Assembly: GCA_003151235.1 (NCBI GenBank) | Contig: PLWZ01000018.1 | Span: 41,543 to 105,542 of the forward strand | DNA: 64,000 nt | Direction: 5' to 3' | Source of the DNA: Acidimicrobiaceae bacterium | Lineage (GTDB): Bacteria; Actinomycetota; Acidimicrobiia; Acidimicrobiales; RAAP-2 | Shown: one piece after another, positions 17,234 through 26,344 of the stretch | Layout of the letters: the number at the start of each line of letters is the position of its first letter | How positions within the stretch are numbered: the first letter of the stretch is position 1 | The notes under the pieces: model-generated | What the model saw: the letters and a program-made list of their open reading frames with translations, nothing else | Told to the model about the DNA's origin: nothing | The model's database searches: none | Made by a program: the position numbers and the translations under genes

Positions 17234-18283
17234 GTGGGCGCACCGACCAACGTGGCGATAGTCAGCAACCATTGGAAGCTCGACGGTTGGTCGGAACCCC
17301 CGAACGACTCGGTCGTCGGTACCCCGGATCGCCACCCTGGCTCCGTGCGCCGAACCGCTCACATCAATGTCACGTGGCCAGGCGGCGAGGGCGCGCCCAT
17401 GCGCCTCACGGGGCGCGGTCGTGACCTCCTCACGCCGTCCAGCGGTGATCCGCAGCCGATTGCCTATGACGAGATGGACATGGAAGTCGACGAACAACTG
17501 ATCGCGTCCGTCGAGGTGCGTCCGGCTCGGGAAGGGGTTAAGGCGCTGGTCGGAAGCCATAGTTCTAGGCGATTCCGCTCGTCGCTCGATGCCGCCCTAC
17601 CAGGCGAAAGGGCCGCCGGCACCCCGCTGTACTTCATGCTCGATGACATTGCGATCCTGAGCCGCATCGGTGGCATCGCATGGTCGCAGCACCGCCCGCC
17701 CGCCCTACCGCAGGACACCGAAGACTCGGAGGAGCTCAACGCCGTCCGCGAGCGCATTCGCCGCGGCCCCGCTCTGTGCTCGGGGCTCCGTCCCGGTGGG
17801 TATAACGCCATCAGCTTCGAAAAGAAGATCTCCTGGCCGCACCACTTCCGAATTGCTGGTGACCTGTCCAATCCAGATGATCCCTGGGCGTGGCACGAGC
17901 TTGGCCGGGTGCCAGAAGTGTGCTTCCGCCGTCGTCGGCGGGTCGACGTCTGGCGGGACGCCGACTCGATCGAGGTGGACGCGCACTACCGGGACAGTGT
18001 GTGGGGCGACCACCACACTGAACTTTCGCTGCACGAGTACTCATTGCGAGCGACCATCAACCCGAAATCACACGCGCTGCTCTCTGTGGCTGTGATGCCC
18101 CGGGTGCTTCCGTTTCCCGAGTGTCCGTCGGCGTCCCAACACGCCACGAGCCTTGTCGGCACGATGGTTGACGATTTCCGGGCGAGCGTCAACGAGAGCT
18201 TGCGCGGGCTCGAGTGCTGCACCCACCTGAACGACATGCTCCGTGGTCTGGCAGAGGTGCCCGCCCTGGCGCAGCTTCTCTGA
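17234..18283 (+). CDS. DUF2889-like protein, copy 1
   Basis: About 349 residues from GTG 17234, with GGGAGG eight bases before it; this start also matches the length of the second copy at 33199-34245. The family features are an N-terminal SVRRTAHI box, then RLTGRGRDLLT, a central RRRRRVDVW strand region, and a C-terminal CCTHLNDMLRGLAEVPAL. This pattern is that of DUF2889, a family of unknown function. It has no signal peptide or membrane helix. Both copies lie within this catabolic region beside CoA-linked enzymes, which suggests a supporting role there, but no reaction can be assigned. Confidence 0.7.
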   Translation: MGAPTNVAIVSNHWKLDGWSEPPNDSVVGTPDRHPGSVRRTAHINVTWPGGEGAPMRLTGRGRDLLTPSSGDPQPIAYDEMDMEVDEQLIASVEVRPAREGVKALVGSHSSRRFRSSLDAALPGERAAGTPLYFMLDDIAILSRIGGIAWSQHRPPALPQDTEDSEELNAVRERIRRGPALCSGLRPGGYNAISFEKKISWPHHFRIAGDLSNPDDPWAWHELGRVPEVCFRRRRRVDVWRDADSIEVDAHYRDSVWGDHHTELSLHEYSLRATINPKSHALLSVAVMPRVLPFPECPSASQHATSLVGTMVDDFRASVNESLRGLECCTHLNDMLRGLAEVPALAQLL

Positions 18284-18613
18284 GCCGCCCTCCTCCCAGT
18301 AAGCCGTCACGCCGAAGCCGGCCCGAACGACCTTGAAGCGGTCAACGCTGTCCCTCTGGCGAACTTGGTAACGGCGCGTCCGCCGTGCCCACCACTCGAG
18401 AAAGCTGCGTCATTGGCGGATCCGGGGCGAGCGCGGACGGCCAACGGGCCTTCAGAATGATGCTTGCACCAGGCATGCAAGGTCGCGGACGGTGGGTTAC
18501 CGCGGGGTTTACCTTCACTGGAATATAAGTTGAGAACAGGCGGACAAGTTGATAGGTTCAACGGACCGCAAGGAAGGGCCCGTAACGGCCCCGGGGACGA
18601 GGGGGGACTCGAG
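18284..18613. other. Intergenic region with a short inverted repeat
   Basis: I see no convincing gene in these 330 bases. The arms CTTGCA (18463-18468) and TGCAAG (18476-18481) form an inverted repeat with a seven-base spacer, about 130 bases before the binding-protein start, and could be a regulator site. An open minus-strand frame through the region shows no recognisable protein. Confidence 0.35.
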
Positions 18614-19831
18614 TTGTCTCGACGAAGGTTTGCGCGAGGGCTACTAGCGCTAGGTACAGCCCTACTCGGATCGGCCGCGATCACGGCCGCGACGACCGTG
18701 TTGTCAACGCAAACAGCTTCTGCAGCGCCTGCGCCGATCAAGGTCGGCGTCATATGCAGCTGCACAGGAGCGGCCGGGGAAGCAGAGACCCTGGTCACCA
18801 ACAGCTATCTCGCCTGGGTGAAGCTGACCAATGCTTCGGGAGGCATTGCAGGCCACAAGATCCAGCTCATCAACGAGAACGACCAGACCAACCCCGGGCT
18901 CGCCGTGACGGAGGCCAATACGCTCGTGTCAGACGGGGTGGTGGCGGTCGAGGTCTCGTCGCTGGTTCAACAGGCTTTCCTCTCCGTGCTTGCATCTGCG
19001 AACATTCCCGTTGTCGGAGAATCGTTCGGCATTCCCGGCTTGCCCCAGAACACGGACGTCTTCGACCCCACCGACACCTTGAGCACGACTGTCGCGACTG
19101 CGTCTCAGATAGCGCTCATCAAGGCGTCGGGCGTGCACAAGGTGGCGGACCTTTACGAGTCGACCACCACGAGTGCGAACTCCCCGGCAATCGTTTCGTC
19201 GATCAACGCGACGCCGGGTCTGAAGGTGGTCTACTCCGTGTCGACGTCGCTGACTGAGACCAACTACGAGTCCGAATGTCTGGCTGCCCAGCAGGCCGGG
19301 GCCACGGGGCTCATCGCCGGAACCGGTACCCCGGCGAACATCGAGGCGACCGCATCGTCATGCAGTCTTCAGGGCTACCACCCGGCATACTTCGCCGGCA
19401 CTGAAAACTGGGGCCCTTTCCCGGCGCTCGCGAAGAACACCTGGATGTCTGGCGAGACGGTGCCGTACTTCTACACGAAGAGCCCTGCGATCAAGACCTT
19501 CACGGCCATGATGAACAAGTACTACCCCGGTACGTTCAATAACCCGACTTTTGACCCGGGTAACTCACTCGGCATCTACGCTGGCGGACTTCTCCTGCAG
19601 CACGCCCTACTCGCCGCGCATCTCACCTCCAGCAAAAGCGCCACTGCCGCGCTTGTTCTGAAGGGGTTGTATTCGCTCAAGGGAGACACGCTCGGAGGGC
19701 TCGCCCCACCGTTGTCCTTCAAGAAGGGAACCGACCACGCAATCAACTGCTGGTACGAGAGCCGTTGGCTCAACGGCAAGCCGACACTCGTCAACGGTGG
19801 CAAGGCAGTGTGCACCACGGGTGCGTCATAG
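18614..19831 (+). CDS. Branched-chain amino acid-type substrate-binding protein with Tat-like signal
   Basis: About 405 residues from the TTG at 18614, chosen because GGGGGGA lies six bases before it and because it places LSRRRFARGLLALGTALL at the N-terminus. SRRRFAR fits the twin-arginine export motif, unlike the Sec signal of the paralogue at 4936-6135. The mature part starts PIKVGVICSCTGAAG and is a type I binding fold, with GGIAGHKIQLINENDQ and VSDGVVAVEVSSLVQQA. It lies upstream of the Liv permease/ATPase genes, separated only by the crotonase and HAD genes, so it is the likely main receptor of that importer. Confidence 0.87.
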   Translation: MSRRRFARGLLALGTALLGSAAITAATTVLSTQTASAAPAPIKVGVICSCTGAAGEAETLVTNSYLAWVKLTNASGGIAGHKIQLINENDQTNPGLAVTEANTLVSDGVVAVEVSSLVQQAFLSVLASANIPVVGESFGIPGLPQNTDVFDPTDTLSTTVATASQIALIKASGVHKVADLYESTTTSANSPAIVSSINATPGLKVVYSVSTSLTETNYESECLAAQQAGATGLIAGTGTPANIEATASSCSLQGYHPAYFAGTENWGPFPALAKNTWMSGETVPYFYTKSPAIKTFTAMMNKYYPGTFNNPTFDPGNSLGIYAGGLLLQHALLAAHLTSSKSATAALVLKGLYSLKGDTLGGLAPPLSFKKGTDHAINCWYESRWLNGKPTLVNGGKAVCTTGAS

Positions 19832-19861
19832 GAAGTCGAGAGTTCTGCAAAAGGAGGAATG

Positions 19862-20842
19862 ATGCCGAAAAAGAAGCAGGGAATGCCGTTCTTCCGGTAC
19901 GAGGAGCGGATCCCAACCGATGACTTCGAAGAGATCATCTACGAGAAGGACGGCCCCATCGGCCGGCTGATCTTGAACACGCCGGAGAAACGGAACCCGC
20001 TCAGCTACCGGCGGATCGTGGAGCTGTCCATGGGTCTCCAAGAGATGGAGATGGACGACGACATAAGGGTGATCATCATCAAGGGTGCGGGGCCGGCCTT
20101 TTGCTCCGGTTACGACCTCACGCCGGGCTCGGCGCGGGACAACAACCCGAACCCCGACGACCCCCGGGCCTCCCTTGGCTACGCCGATGTCGGCGACCCG
20201 CCCGGCGGCGTCTTCATCAGCCACGAGAAGGACATCCCGTTCTTCGCCAAGTACCAGTTCTTCTCGCGGGAGCTCTACTTCCGGATCTTCGACCTCCAGA
20301 AGCCGGTGATCGCCCAGATCCACGGCTACTGCCTGGCCGGGGCGACTCATCTGGCCGGGTTCTCCGACATGCGGATCGTCTCCGAGGACGCCCAGATCGG
20401 CTTCCCGGTGGCCAGGAACCTGACCATCGAGGGCTTCCAGTACGAGATCTGGCTGATGGGCGCGACCCGGGCCAAGTACTACCTGTTCACCGGGGACCCG
20501 ATGACAGGGCGCCAGGCCTACGACTGGGGTTGGGCCTCGGCGGTCTTCCCGGCCGACAAGTTGGAGGAGGAGACCGAGGCGCTCGCCCACCGCATCGCCC
20601 TGACCGACCCGGTGCTCCTCATGATGCAGAAGCGCACCATCAACCGGCAGATGGAGCTCATGGGCTTCAAGACCGGGATGGCCTGGAGCCAGGACGTCCA
20701 CATGGCTGGCGCGGGTTCCCGCGGCGGGACGGAAGAGGGGAAGGAATTCTGGAGGATCTCCCAGGAGAGCGGACTCAGGGCTGCCGTCGACTGGCGCGAC
20801 GGGCACTTCGGCATCGCCTATCCGGCGAAATCGACGTCCTGA
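19862..20842 (+). CDS. Enoyl-CoA hydratase/isomerase (crotonase), copy 2
   Basis: A 326-residue crotonase. The second ATG (19862) is preferred over 19859 because it matches copy 1 (MPKKKQGMP) and gives better spacing to AAGGAGG. The motifs are the same as copy 1: GAGPAFCSGYDLTPG and AQIHGYCLAGATHLAGFSD. By eye the two proteins are about nine-tenths identical, and long stretches of DNA are also shared, so the duplication is recent or kept alike by gene conversion. This copy follows the binding-protein gene by 30 bases. Confidence 0.9.
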   Translation: MPKKKQGMPFFRYEERIPTDDFEEIIYEKDGPIGRLILNTPEKRNPLSYRRIVELSMGLQEMEMDDDIRVIIIKGAGPAFCSGYDLTPGSARDNNPNPDDPRASLGYADVGDPPGGVFISHEKDIPFFAKYQFFSRELYFRIFDLQKPVIAQIHGYCLAGATHLAGFSDMRIVSEDAQIGFPVARNLTIEGFQYEIWLMGATRAKYYLFTGDPMTGRQAYDWGWASAVFPADKLEEETEALAHRIALTDPVLLMMQKRTINRQMELMGFKTGMAWSQDVHMAGAGSRGGTEEGKEFWRISQESGLRAAVDWRDGHFGIAYPAKSTS

Positions 20843-21006
20843 TCCGGATTACGAAACCGGGACCGACTCTGGGCCGCCTTGAGGTGAGTGGTCCAGAGTC
20901 GCAGTCCACTCGGGACTAGCAGTTTGGAACACGGTTCCGGATCGATCGGCATTATTGACATCCGACTGCCCGAGATCGAAGGGCGAGGGCTTCAAGGACG
21001 GCAGAC

Positions 21007-21471
21007 ATGCAGGCGGAGACCGCTCGGATCCAGATCATGGTTGAGGGTGTGACCCCGCCCGCCGCGCGGTACTTTCTCGTTAGCTTCGATATCGATGGGA
21101 CGCTCGAGGTGGGACACCCTCCGGGGCCGATCGCTTTGGAAACGGTGCGCAATGTTCAACAACGCGGCCACCTAATTGGAAGTTGCTCCGATCGGACCCT
21201 CGGGGAGCAGAGGGCTATGTGGAGCTCCAATGGGATTGAAGCCGACTTCGTGAGTCACAAGCAACAGCTTGAAGCGCTGCGCAACGAGTTTGATTGCACA
21301 AGATTTGTACACATTGGCGACACCATTACTGACTTGCAGTTTGCAGGCGCCGCCGGCTTCGAATTCTGGTATGCCATCGATCTTTCGTTGGCCGACCCCG
21401 AGGACATGATCTTGGGCAAGGAAGGCGCTGCGAGTGGACAGCATGATCAATCGCCGCTCTCGAGTCGTTAA
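21007..21471 (+). CDS. Small HAD-superfamily protein
   Basis: A 154-residue protein with haloacid-dehalogenase fold motifs. SFDIDGTLEVG carries the nucleophile DxDGT near residue 28, and HIGDTITDLQFAGAAGF carries the metal-binding acidic motif IV. The usual Lys motif is not obvious and the protein is short, so it has at most a tiny cap. Members are mostly phosphatases. It lies between the crotonase and the Liv transporter genes, with somewhat less GC-biased codons than its neighbours. Its role is unknown. Confidence 0.7.
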   Translation: MQAETARIQIMVEGVTPPAARYFLVSFDIDGTLEVGHPPGPIALETVRNVQQRGHLIGSCSDRTLGEQRAMWSSNGIEADFVSHKQQLEALRNEFDCTRFVHIGDTITDLQFAGAAGFEFWYAIDLSLADPEDMILGKEGAASGQHDQSPLSSR

Positions 21472-21545
21472 TGGCTCCGACGTGTGCCGGGCGCCCGGGC
21501 GCCTCGTGTACTGACATGACGCAACCCGATTTGAGGTAAGGACCC

Positions 21546-24335
21546 GTGAACGCGTTTCTTCCTTTCGTCGTCGTCGGACTGGTTGTGGGGTCCATTTACG
21601 GTTTGGCCGGCTTAGGCCTGGTGCTCACGTACAAGACATCGGGCATCTTCAACATTGGCTATGGCGCGGTGGCGTGTGGTGCCGCCTTCATCTTCTACGC
21701 GCTCTGGGGTCAGCACGGGTGGCCTTGGCCGTGGGCAGCGCTCGTCACACTGGGAGTGTTTGCTCCCGTCGCCGGATGTGTCCTTGAACTCGTCGCCAGG
21801 AGCTTGCATGGGGCAAGCGAGACCCTCAAGGTCGTCTCAACCGTCGGCCTCATTCTCCTCGCAGGCGCGATTGCGTCCCTGTGGTTCCCGGATAATCCTC
21901 CGACCTTCAATCACTTCTTGTCTCAGGGGACCGTGAAGCTCCTCGGTGTCTACATCACCTGGGAACAGATCATCATCTTCCTGTTCGCCATTTCGGCATC
22001 AGGCGTGTTGTATTGGTTCTTCCGGTCTGTTCGATCGGGGATCCTGATGCGAGGGATCGTCGACAGCCACGAGTTGGTCTCAATGGCTGGAGACAGCCCT
22101 TCGCGCGTGCGCCGTTCGGCGTGGATTATCGGAACGGTTTTCGCCTCGATTGCCGGACTTTTCTTGGCCCCCGGATTGCCGCTCGACGGGGTGTCCCTGA
22201 CGACCCTGGTCTTTGGCGCCTTCGGAGCGGCTGCGATTGGGTTCTTCAGCAGTTTGCCGTTGACGTTTGCCGGCGGCCTCGCGATCGGCATCGCTGGGGC
22301 GTTCATGGACAAGTATGCCGGGTCATTTTCTTGGATGAGTGGGCTCCCACCAAGCCTCCCATTCATCGTCTTGTTCGTGGTCTTGATCGTCACCCCTCGG
22401 GCTCGCCTGGTCAGTCGTCGAATCGCCCCTCAGCTACGGGTGCGTGCCACCTACCACGCGCCCGTCCCGATCCGTCTAGGGGCTGGGGCCATCGCCATCG
22501 TGCTCCTGGCCCTCATACCGACCCTGCAGTCACACTATTTGGCGCTGTGGTCGAGCGCCCTGATCAACATCATCTTGTTCTTGTCCCTGGGTTTGTTGGT
22601 TCGCAACTCCGGCCAGATTTCGTTGTGCCATCTCGCGTTCGCGGCGGTTGGTGCGGCGGCTTTTGGTCACTTCGCGACGAGCTTTGGTCTGCCGTGGTTA
22701 CTCTCCTTTGTCCTTGCCGCCCTCGTTGCCGTTCCGGTGGGAGCGATCGTTGCCATACCCGCAGTTCGGGTGTCGGGTGTTTATCTTGCTCTGGCGACCC
22801 TCGGCTTCGCGCTCCTCATTCAGGACGTCTTTTACAACACAAACTTCATGTTCGGGCAGAACTCCGTAGGTCTTGCCGAACCACGACCGAACGTCTCGCT
22901 CGGTGGTTGGCACCTCTCGACTGATCAGGGCTTCTACTACGTGCTCCTGCTGATCACGGTACTGGTGGTCGCCACGGTGGCTGTGATCACGAGCGGGCGC
23001 TTGGGCCGTCTACTAAAGGGGATGTCGGACTCACAACTGGCATTGGAAACGCGCGGTACCACGGCCAGCGTGCTGAAGGTCATCGTTTTTTGCATCACGG
23101 CGGCCATGGCGTCGATGGCGGGTGCCCTGAGCGGGATGCTCTACCACTTCGGGGTTCCAACCTCTTTCCAGGCCTTTGGTGGACTCGAGCTCGTTGTGCT
23201 GGTGGTCATCATCCAGATCGGTGATCCCTGGTACGCGGTGATCGGCGCAGTTCTCACCACCGTCCTTCCCGGGTACATCAACCTGGGCGGCTTTACGAGT
23301 TACTTGAACGTCTTGTTCGGCGTGTCGGCCCTCGCGATCGCGATCAATATCCAGCTCGCCCCCGGGACCCCGGTCAAAGTCCAAGCCCTCTTGGATCGCA
23401 TAGGCGGTCGGCAGTCTCGACCGAAGACAGAACCGCAGGTCACAACGCCGGTCGTTGTCGAGCCCGGCGCCGGTGCAGCTTCGATGGCCCGTACGGCGTC
23501 GAACGGGGTCGGCCTTGTGGTTCGCGAGCTCTCCGTCACCTATGGGGGAGTCAAGGCGGTTGATCGGGCAAGTCTCAAAGCTCCGCTGGGAAGGATTACC
23601 GGACTCATCGGACCCAACGGCGCAGGTAAGACCTCTCTGTTCAACGCGTGTAGCGGGCTTGTTGACGCCGCCTCGGGTCACGTCCTGCTCCACGACGCGG
23701 ACATCACCCGGCGAAGCCCGCCATTTCGCGCCAGACAAGGACTCGGTAGGACCTTCCAGCGGCCGGAGTTGTTCAACAGCCTGACCGTCCGACAGAACGT
23801 GGCCTACGGCTGCGAGGCCCCCATGGCGGGAGCCAACCCAATTACGCAGCTGTTCGACTCCCGCAATGGCAGCCGAAACATTTCGGTTGCCACCGAGGAG
23901 GCGTTGGAACTGACTGGAATCTCCAGCATGTCCGACGAACAAGCAGGTCTGCTGTCCATCGGAAGGCGGCGCCTCGTTGACCTTGCGATCGTGCTGGCCG
24001 GACCCTTCGATGTGCTCCTGCTCGACGAGCCTTCCTCAGGTCTTGACGCTCACGAGACTGAGATGTTTGGCAGGATCCTCCAGACCGTTGTGGAAACAAG
24101 AGGTATCGGAATCCTTCTCGTCGAGCACGACATGACCCTGGTCCGAGAGATATGTGACCATGTCTACGTGCTCGACTTTGGGTCGATGATTTTCGAGGGG
24201 AGTCCTCACGAGATGCAAACGTCGGATACGGTGCGTGCCGCCTATCTCGGCGAGATCTCGTTGGACGAAGCGCACACGAACGACGAAATATCCCCGCCCC
24301 GCCTAATCGTCGCGCCAGCGAAGACCGACGAGTAA
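21546..24335 (+). CDS. Fused LivH-LivM-LivG: two ABC permeases plus ATPase in one protein
   Basis: This 929-residue protein joins three parts normally made separately. Residues 1-295 are a LivH-type permease (GLAGLGLVLTYKTSGIFNIGYG). Residues 310-620 are a LivM-type permease (GLLVRNSGQISLCHLAFAAV). Residues 655-929 are a LivG-type ATPase with Walker A IGPNGAGKTS near 690, signature LLSIGRRRLVDLAIVLAG, Walker B VLLLDEPSSGLD and H-loop LLVEHDM. The GTG start follows GAGGTAAGGA. LivF follows after eight bases. It imports the ligand caught by the nearby binding proteins. LivM-LivG fusions are known; a triple fusion is less usual. Confidence 0.9.
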   Translation: MNAFLPFVVVGLVVGSIYGLAGLGLVLTYKTSGIFNIGYGAVACGAAFIFYALWGQHGWPWPWAALVTLGVFAPVAGCVLELVARSLHGASETLKVVSTVGLILLAGAIASLWFPDNPPTFNHFLSQGTVKLLGVYITWEQIIIFLFAISASGVLYWFFRSVRSGILMRGIVDSHELVSMAGDSPSRVRRSAWIIGTVFASIAGLFLAPGLPLDGVSLTTLVFGAFGAAAIGFFSSLPLTFAGGLAIGIAGAFMDKYAGSFSWMSGLPPSLPFIVLFVVLIVTPRARLVSRRIAPQLRVRATYHAPVPIRLGAGAIAIVLLALIPTLQSHYLALWSSALINIILFLSLGLLVRNSGQISLCHLAFAAVGAAAFGHFATSFGLPWLLSFVLAALVAVPVGAIVAIPAVRVSGVYLALATLGFALLIQDVFYNTNFMFGQNSVGLAEPRPNVSLGGWHLSTDQGFYYVLLLITVLVVATVAVITSGRLGRLLKGMSDSQLALETRGTTASVLKVIVFCITAAMASMAGALSGMLYHFGVPTSFQAFGGLELVVLVVIIQIGDPWYAVIGAVLTTVLPGYINLGGFTSYLNVLFGVSALAIAINIQLAPGTPVKVQALLDRIGGRQSRPKTEPQVTTPVVVEPGAGAASMARTASNGVGLVVRELSVTYGGVKAVDRASLKAPLGRITGLIGPNGAGKTSLFNACSGLVDAASGHVLLHDADITRRSPPFRARQGLGRTFQRPELFNSLTVRQNVAYGCEAPMAGANPITQLFDSRNGSRNISVATEEALELTGISSMSDEQAGLLSIGRRRLVDLAIVLAGPFDVLLLDEPSSGLDAHETEMFGRILQTVVETRGIGILLVEHDMTLVREICDHVYVLDFGSMIFEGSPHEMQTSDTVRAAYLGEISLDEAHTNDEISPPRLIVAPAKTDE

Positions 24336-24343
24336 GGGCGACC

Positions 24344-25036
24344 ATGCTCACCTTGCACTCTGTCACGGCCGGCTACGGGGGGGTGACGGTCCTCCGCAAC
24401 GTTGACTTCACCGTTGGGGACGGTGAAGTGGTCGCGTTGTTGGGGCCAAATGGGGCAGGCAAATCGACGCTTTTGCGCACCGCGACCGGCTTTGTCAAGC
24501 CCACCGCCGGACGCGTCACGTTCGACGGCCAAGAGGTGACCGCCGACCCGCCGCACCAGTTTGCAAGAAACGGAATCTGCCTGTTGCCCGAGGGCCGTGG
24601 GATCTTTCCTTCTCTAACCGTCATGGAGAACTTGAGGATCATGGCGGGTTCGAAGAACATCGGGGAGGCGACCGCCGAGGCGCTTGTGCACTTCCCCGCC
24701 CTGTCGAGTCGGTTGCGCCAGACTGCCGGCAGCCTCTCGGGCGGTGAACAGCAGATGCTTGCCCTCTCAAGGGCCTTCATCACCAATCCAAAGGTCGTCC
24801 TGGTCGATGAAGCGTCTCTGGGCCTTGCACCCATGATCGTTGACAGGATTTTCGACACGTTGGCCCTGCTTCCAGAGCGGGGCGTGTCAGTGGTGGTTGT
24901 GGAACAGTACGTGCAGCGGGTTCTCAAACTTGCCAAGACCGTGTACGTCCTAAGTCGCGGCGAAGTCGCCCATGTGGGTGACGCGAAGGAGATTAATGCT
25001 ACCGAGATCTATCAGAGGTACCTAGGAGTGGAATAG
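24344..25036 (+). CDS. livF: LivF-type ABC transporter ATPase
   Basis: A 230-residue ATPase with Walker A LLGPNGAGKSTLL near residue 36, signature LSGGEQQMLALSRAF, Walker B KVVLVDEASLGLAP and the LivF-type tail YVLSRGEVAHVGDA. It forms the second nucleotide-binding subunit of the importer, together with the ATPase domain fused to the permeases just upstream. The eight-base gap implies translational coupling. Confidence 0.9.
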   Translation: MLTLHSVTAGYGGVTVLRNVDFTVGDGEVVALLGPNGAGKSTLLRTATGFVKPTAGRVTFDGQEVTADPPHQFARNGICLLPEGRGIFPSLTVMENLRIMAGSKNIGEATAEALVHFPALSSRLRQTAGSLSGGEQQMLALSRAFITNPKVVLVDEASLGLAPMIVDRIFDTLALLPERGVSVVVVEQYVQRVLKLAKTVYVLSRGEVAHVGDAKEINATEIYQRYLGVE

Positions 25037-25424
25037 ATGCCGAGACGAATCCTGCATCGGTTCATTTGCGGAAAGAAGATATTGGGTTTCGGTCCTCAAT
25101 AGACACTGGATATTTGCGCGATCGATTCAGGTCTGTGACGACCGCTTAAGGCGCCATCTCCGTCGAGATCACGAGCGAAAGTGGGTCGTTCGTCGAGAGA
25201 AGCCCTAAGATCGTTGTTGAGCTGAGTTGCCCTGCACAAAGGAGGGCGAAGGATCACTGGTCATCGGCGAGACACCGAACTCACGAAGGCGGCGACGCCC
25301 GATTGAGGGCCTGAACGCCGATTCGGGGGTCACCAACCTTGCGAAGCATGGGCCACGATTTGAGATGGGAACCGGAAAGATGCACCCGAGCTCCGGGGGC
25401 GATCGAGTAATAGAAAGGCAGAAA
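25037..25424. other. Intergenic region before the TetR gene
   Basis: No convincing gene is seen in these 388 bases. A 21-codon frame starting one base after the LivF stop has no family likeness. If the TetR gene began at its most upstream in-frame ATG (25227), about half of this stretch would be coding, but the extra residues look unlike a TetR N-terminus. Confidence 0.4.
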
Positions 25425-26213
25425 GTGGCGGGATCGGGCACCAAAACAGTAAGGCTCAATCCCTCAAGTCGGGACAAGGAAGCACGCATGCGTGCCATGA
25501 CCGACGCCGCAGTCGCCTTGTTTTCCGAGGAGGGCTACTCGGCAGTCTCGACACGTCGCATTGCGGACCGTGCGGGTTGCTCGGAGACTCTGTTGTTTCG
25601 CTACTTCGGCGACAAGCACGGGCTGCTTATGGCGGTCTGCAATGGTCTCTGGGACGAAGGTCGCCCAGAGCGTACCGGCGCATCCGAATTCCAAACCGTG
25701 CAGGAGTACCTCGAGTATTTCTTCCTCGCAGAGCTAAGAGACCTGAAGCGCGTGGCACCTTCCCTCAGGGTCGTAATCGCGGCGTTGATCAACGATCCAG
25801 ACATGTCCGCCGACTTCGACCAAAAACACGACGCCGCGGCCGAGCGCGTGGCAAAGGAACTTCGTCAGTTCCAGGACACGGGCGCGATATCTCCGGACGT
25901 CGATGTAAACGCACTCGCGAACGCCATCGAGCAGCTCGGGTTCGCTGTCGGCTTCTTCCTACAACTCATATTCGAGCGGCCTGAGGCGGAACTCACCGCG
26001 ATCGCGGTTTCTGTAGCCGCTGCACTGAGTCAAGGTTTGCAGGCAAACGCGGCACAGCCTTTGCTGGAGCCCCGTCGTCGGAAGGCGCTGGCAGCCGTTC
26101 TCGGCGCTCGGGAGAGCCTTGACGGCATCGTTGAGCTGCTCGGAGACGCCGAGTTGACAGGTGGCGGCAGCAGCCGGAACGGGTCGCCAGGATCGGATCG
26201 CTCACGGGCGTAG
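25425..26213 (+). CDS. TetR-family transcriptional regulator
   Basis: About 262 residues from GTG 25425, which is preceded by GAAAGG and starts shortly before the DNA-binding domain; an ATG at 25227 would add 66 atypical residues. The HTH is in VSTRRIADRAGCSETLLFRY, followed by the TetR-typical FGDKHGLL. The C-terminal domain is long and helical, ending in a low-complexity tail. TetR proteins in such clusters usually bind an acyl-CoA or pathway ligand and repress the operons. Candidate sites in the window are at 16042, 28671 and 37433. Confidence 0.85.
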   Translation: MAGSGTKTVRLNPSSRDKEARMRAMTDAAVALFSEEGYSAVSTRRIADRAGCSETLLFRYFGDKHGLLMAVCNGLWDEGRPERTGASEFQTVQEYLEYFFLAELRDLKRVAPSLRVVIAALINDPDMSADFDQKHDAAAERVAKELRQFQDTGAISPDVDVNALANAIEQLGFAVGFFLQLIFERPEAELTAIAVSVAAALSQGLQANAAQPLLEPRRRKALAAVLGARESLDGIVELLGDAELTGGGSSRNGSPGSDRSRA

Positions 26214-26344
26214 CCGCCTCGGCCGAGCCGTCGGGGAGTGGCAGCCCCCCGTCTCGATGACGGACCTGACGGACGGTCGAGACTCCGACCAGGGGCTAGA
26301 GCCTTGCCGTTGCGACGGGTCGACCTATTGCAACGACTACCCGC

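Noticed and set aside
18307..18460. A minus-strand frame before the second binding-protein gene.
   Set aside because: It only extends an antisense frame of the coding region and has no recognisable protein or start signal.
25036..25101. A 21-codon frame directly after livF.
   Set aside because: It has no ribosome site of its own, no family likeness and AT-richer codons than its neighbours.
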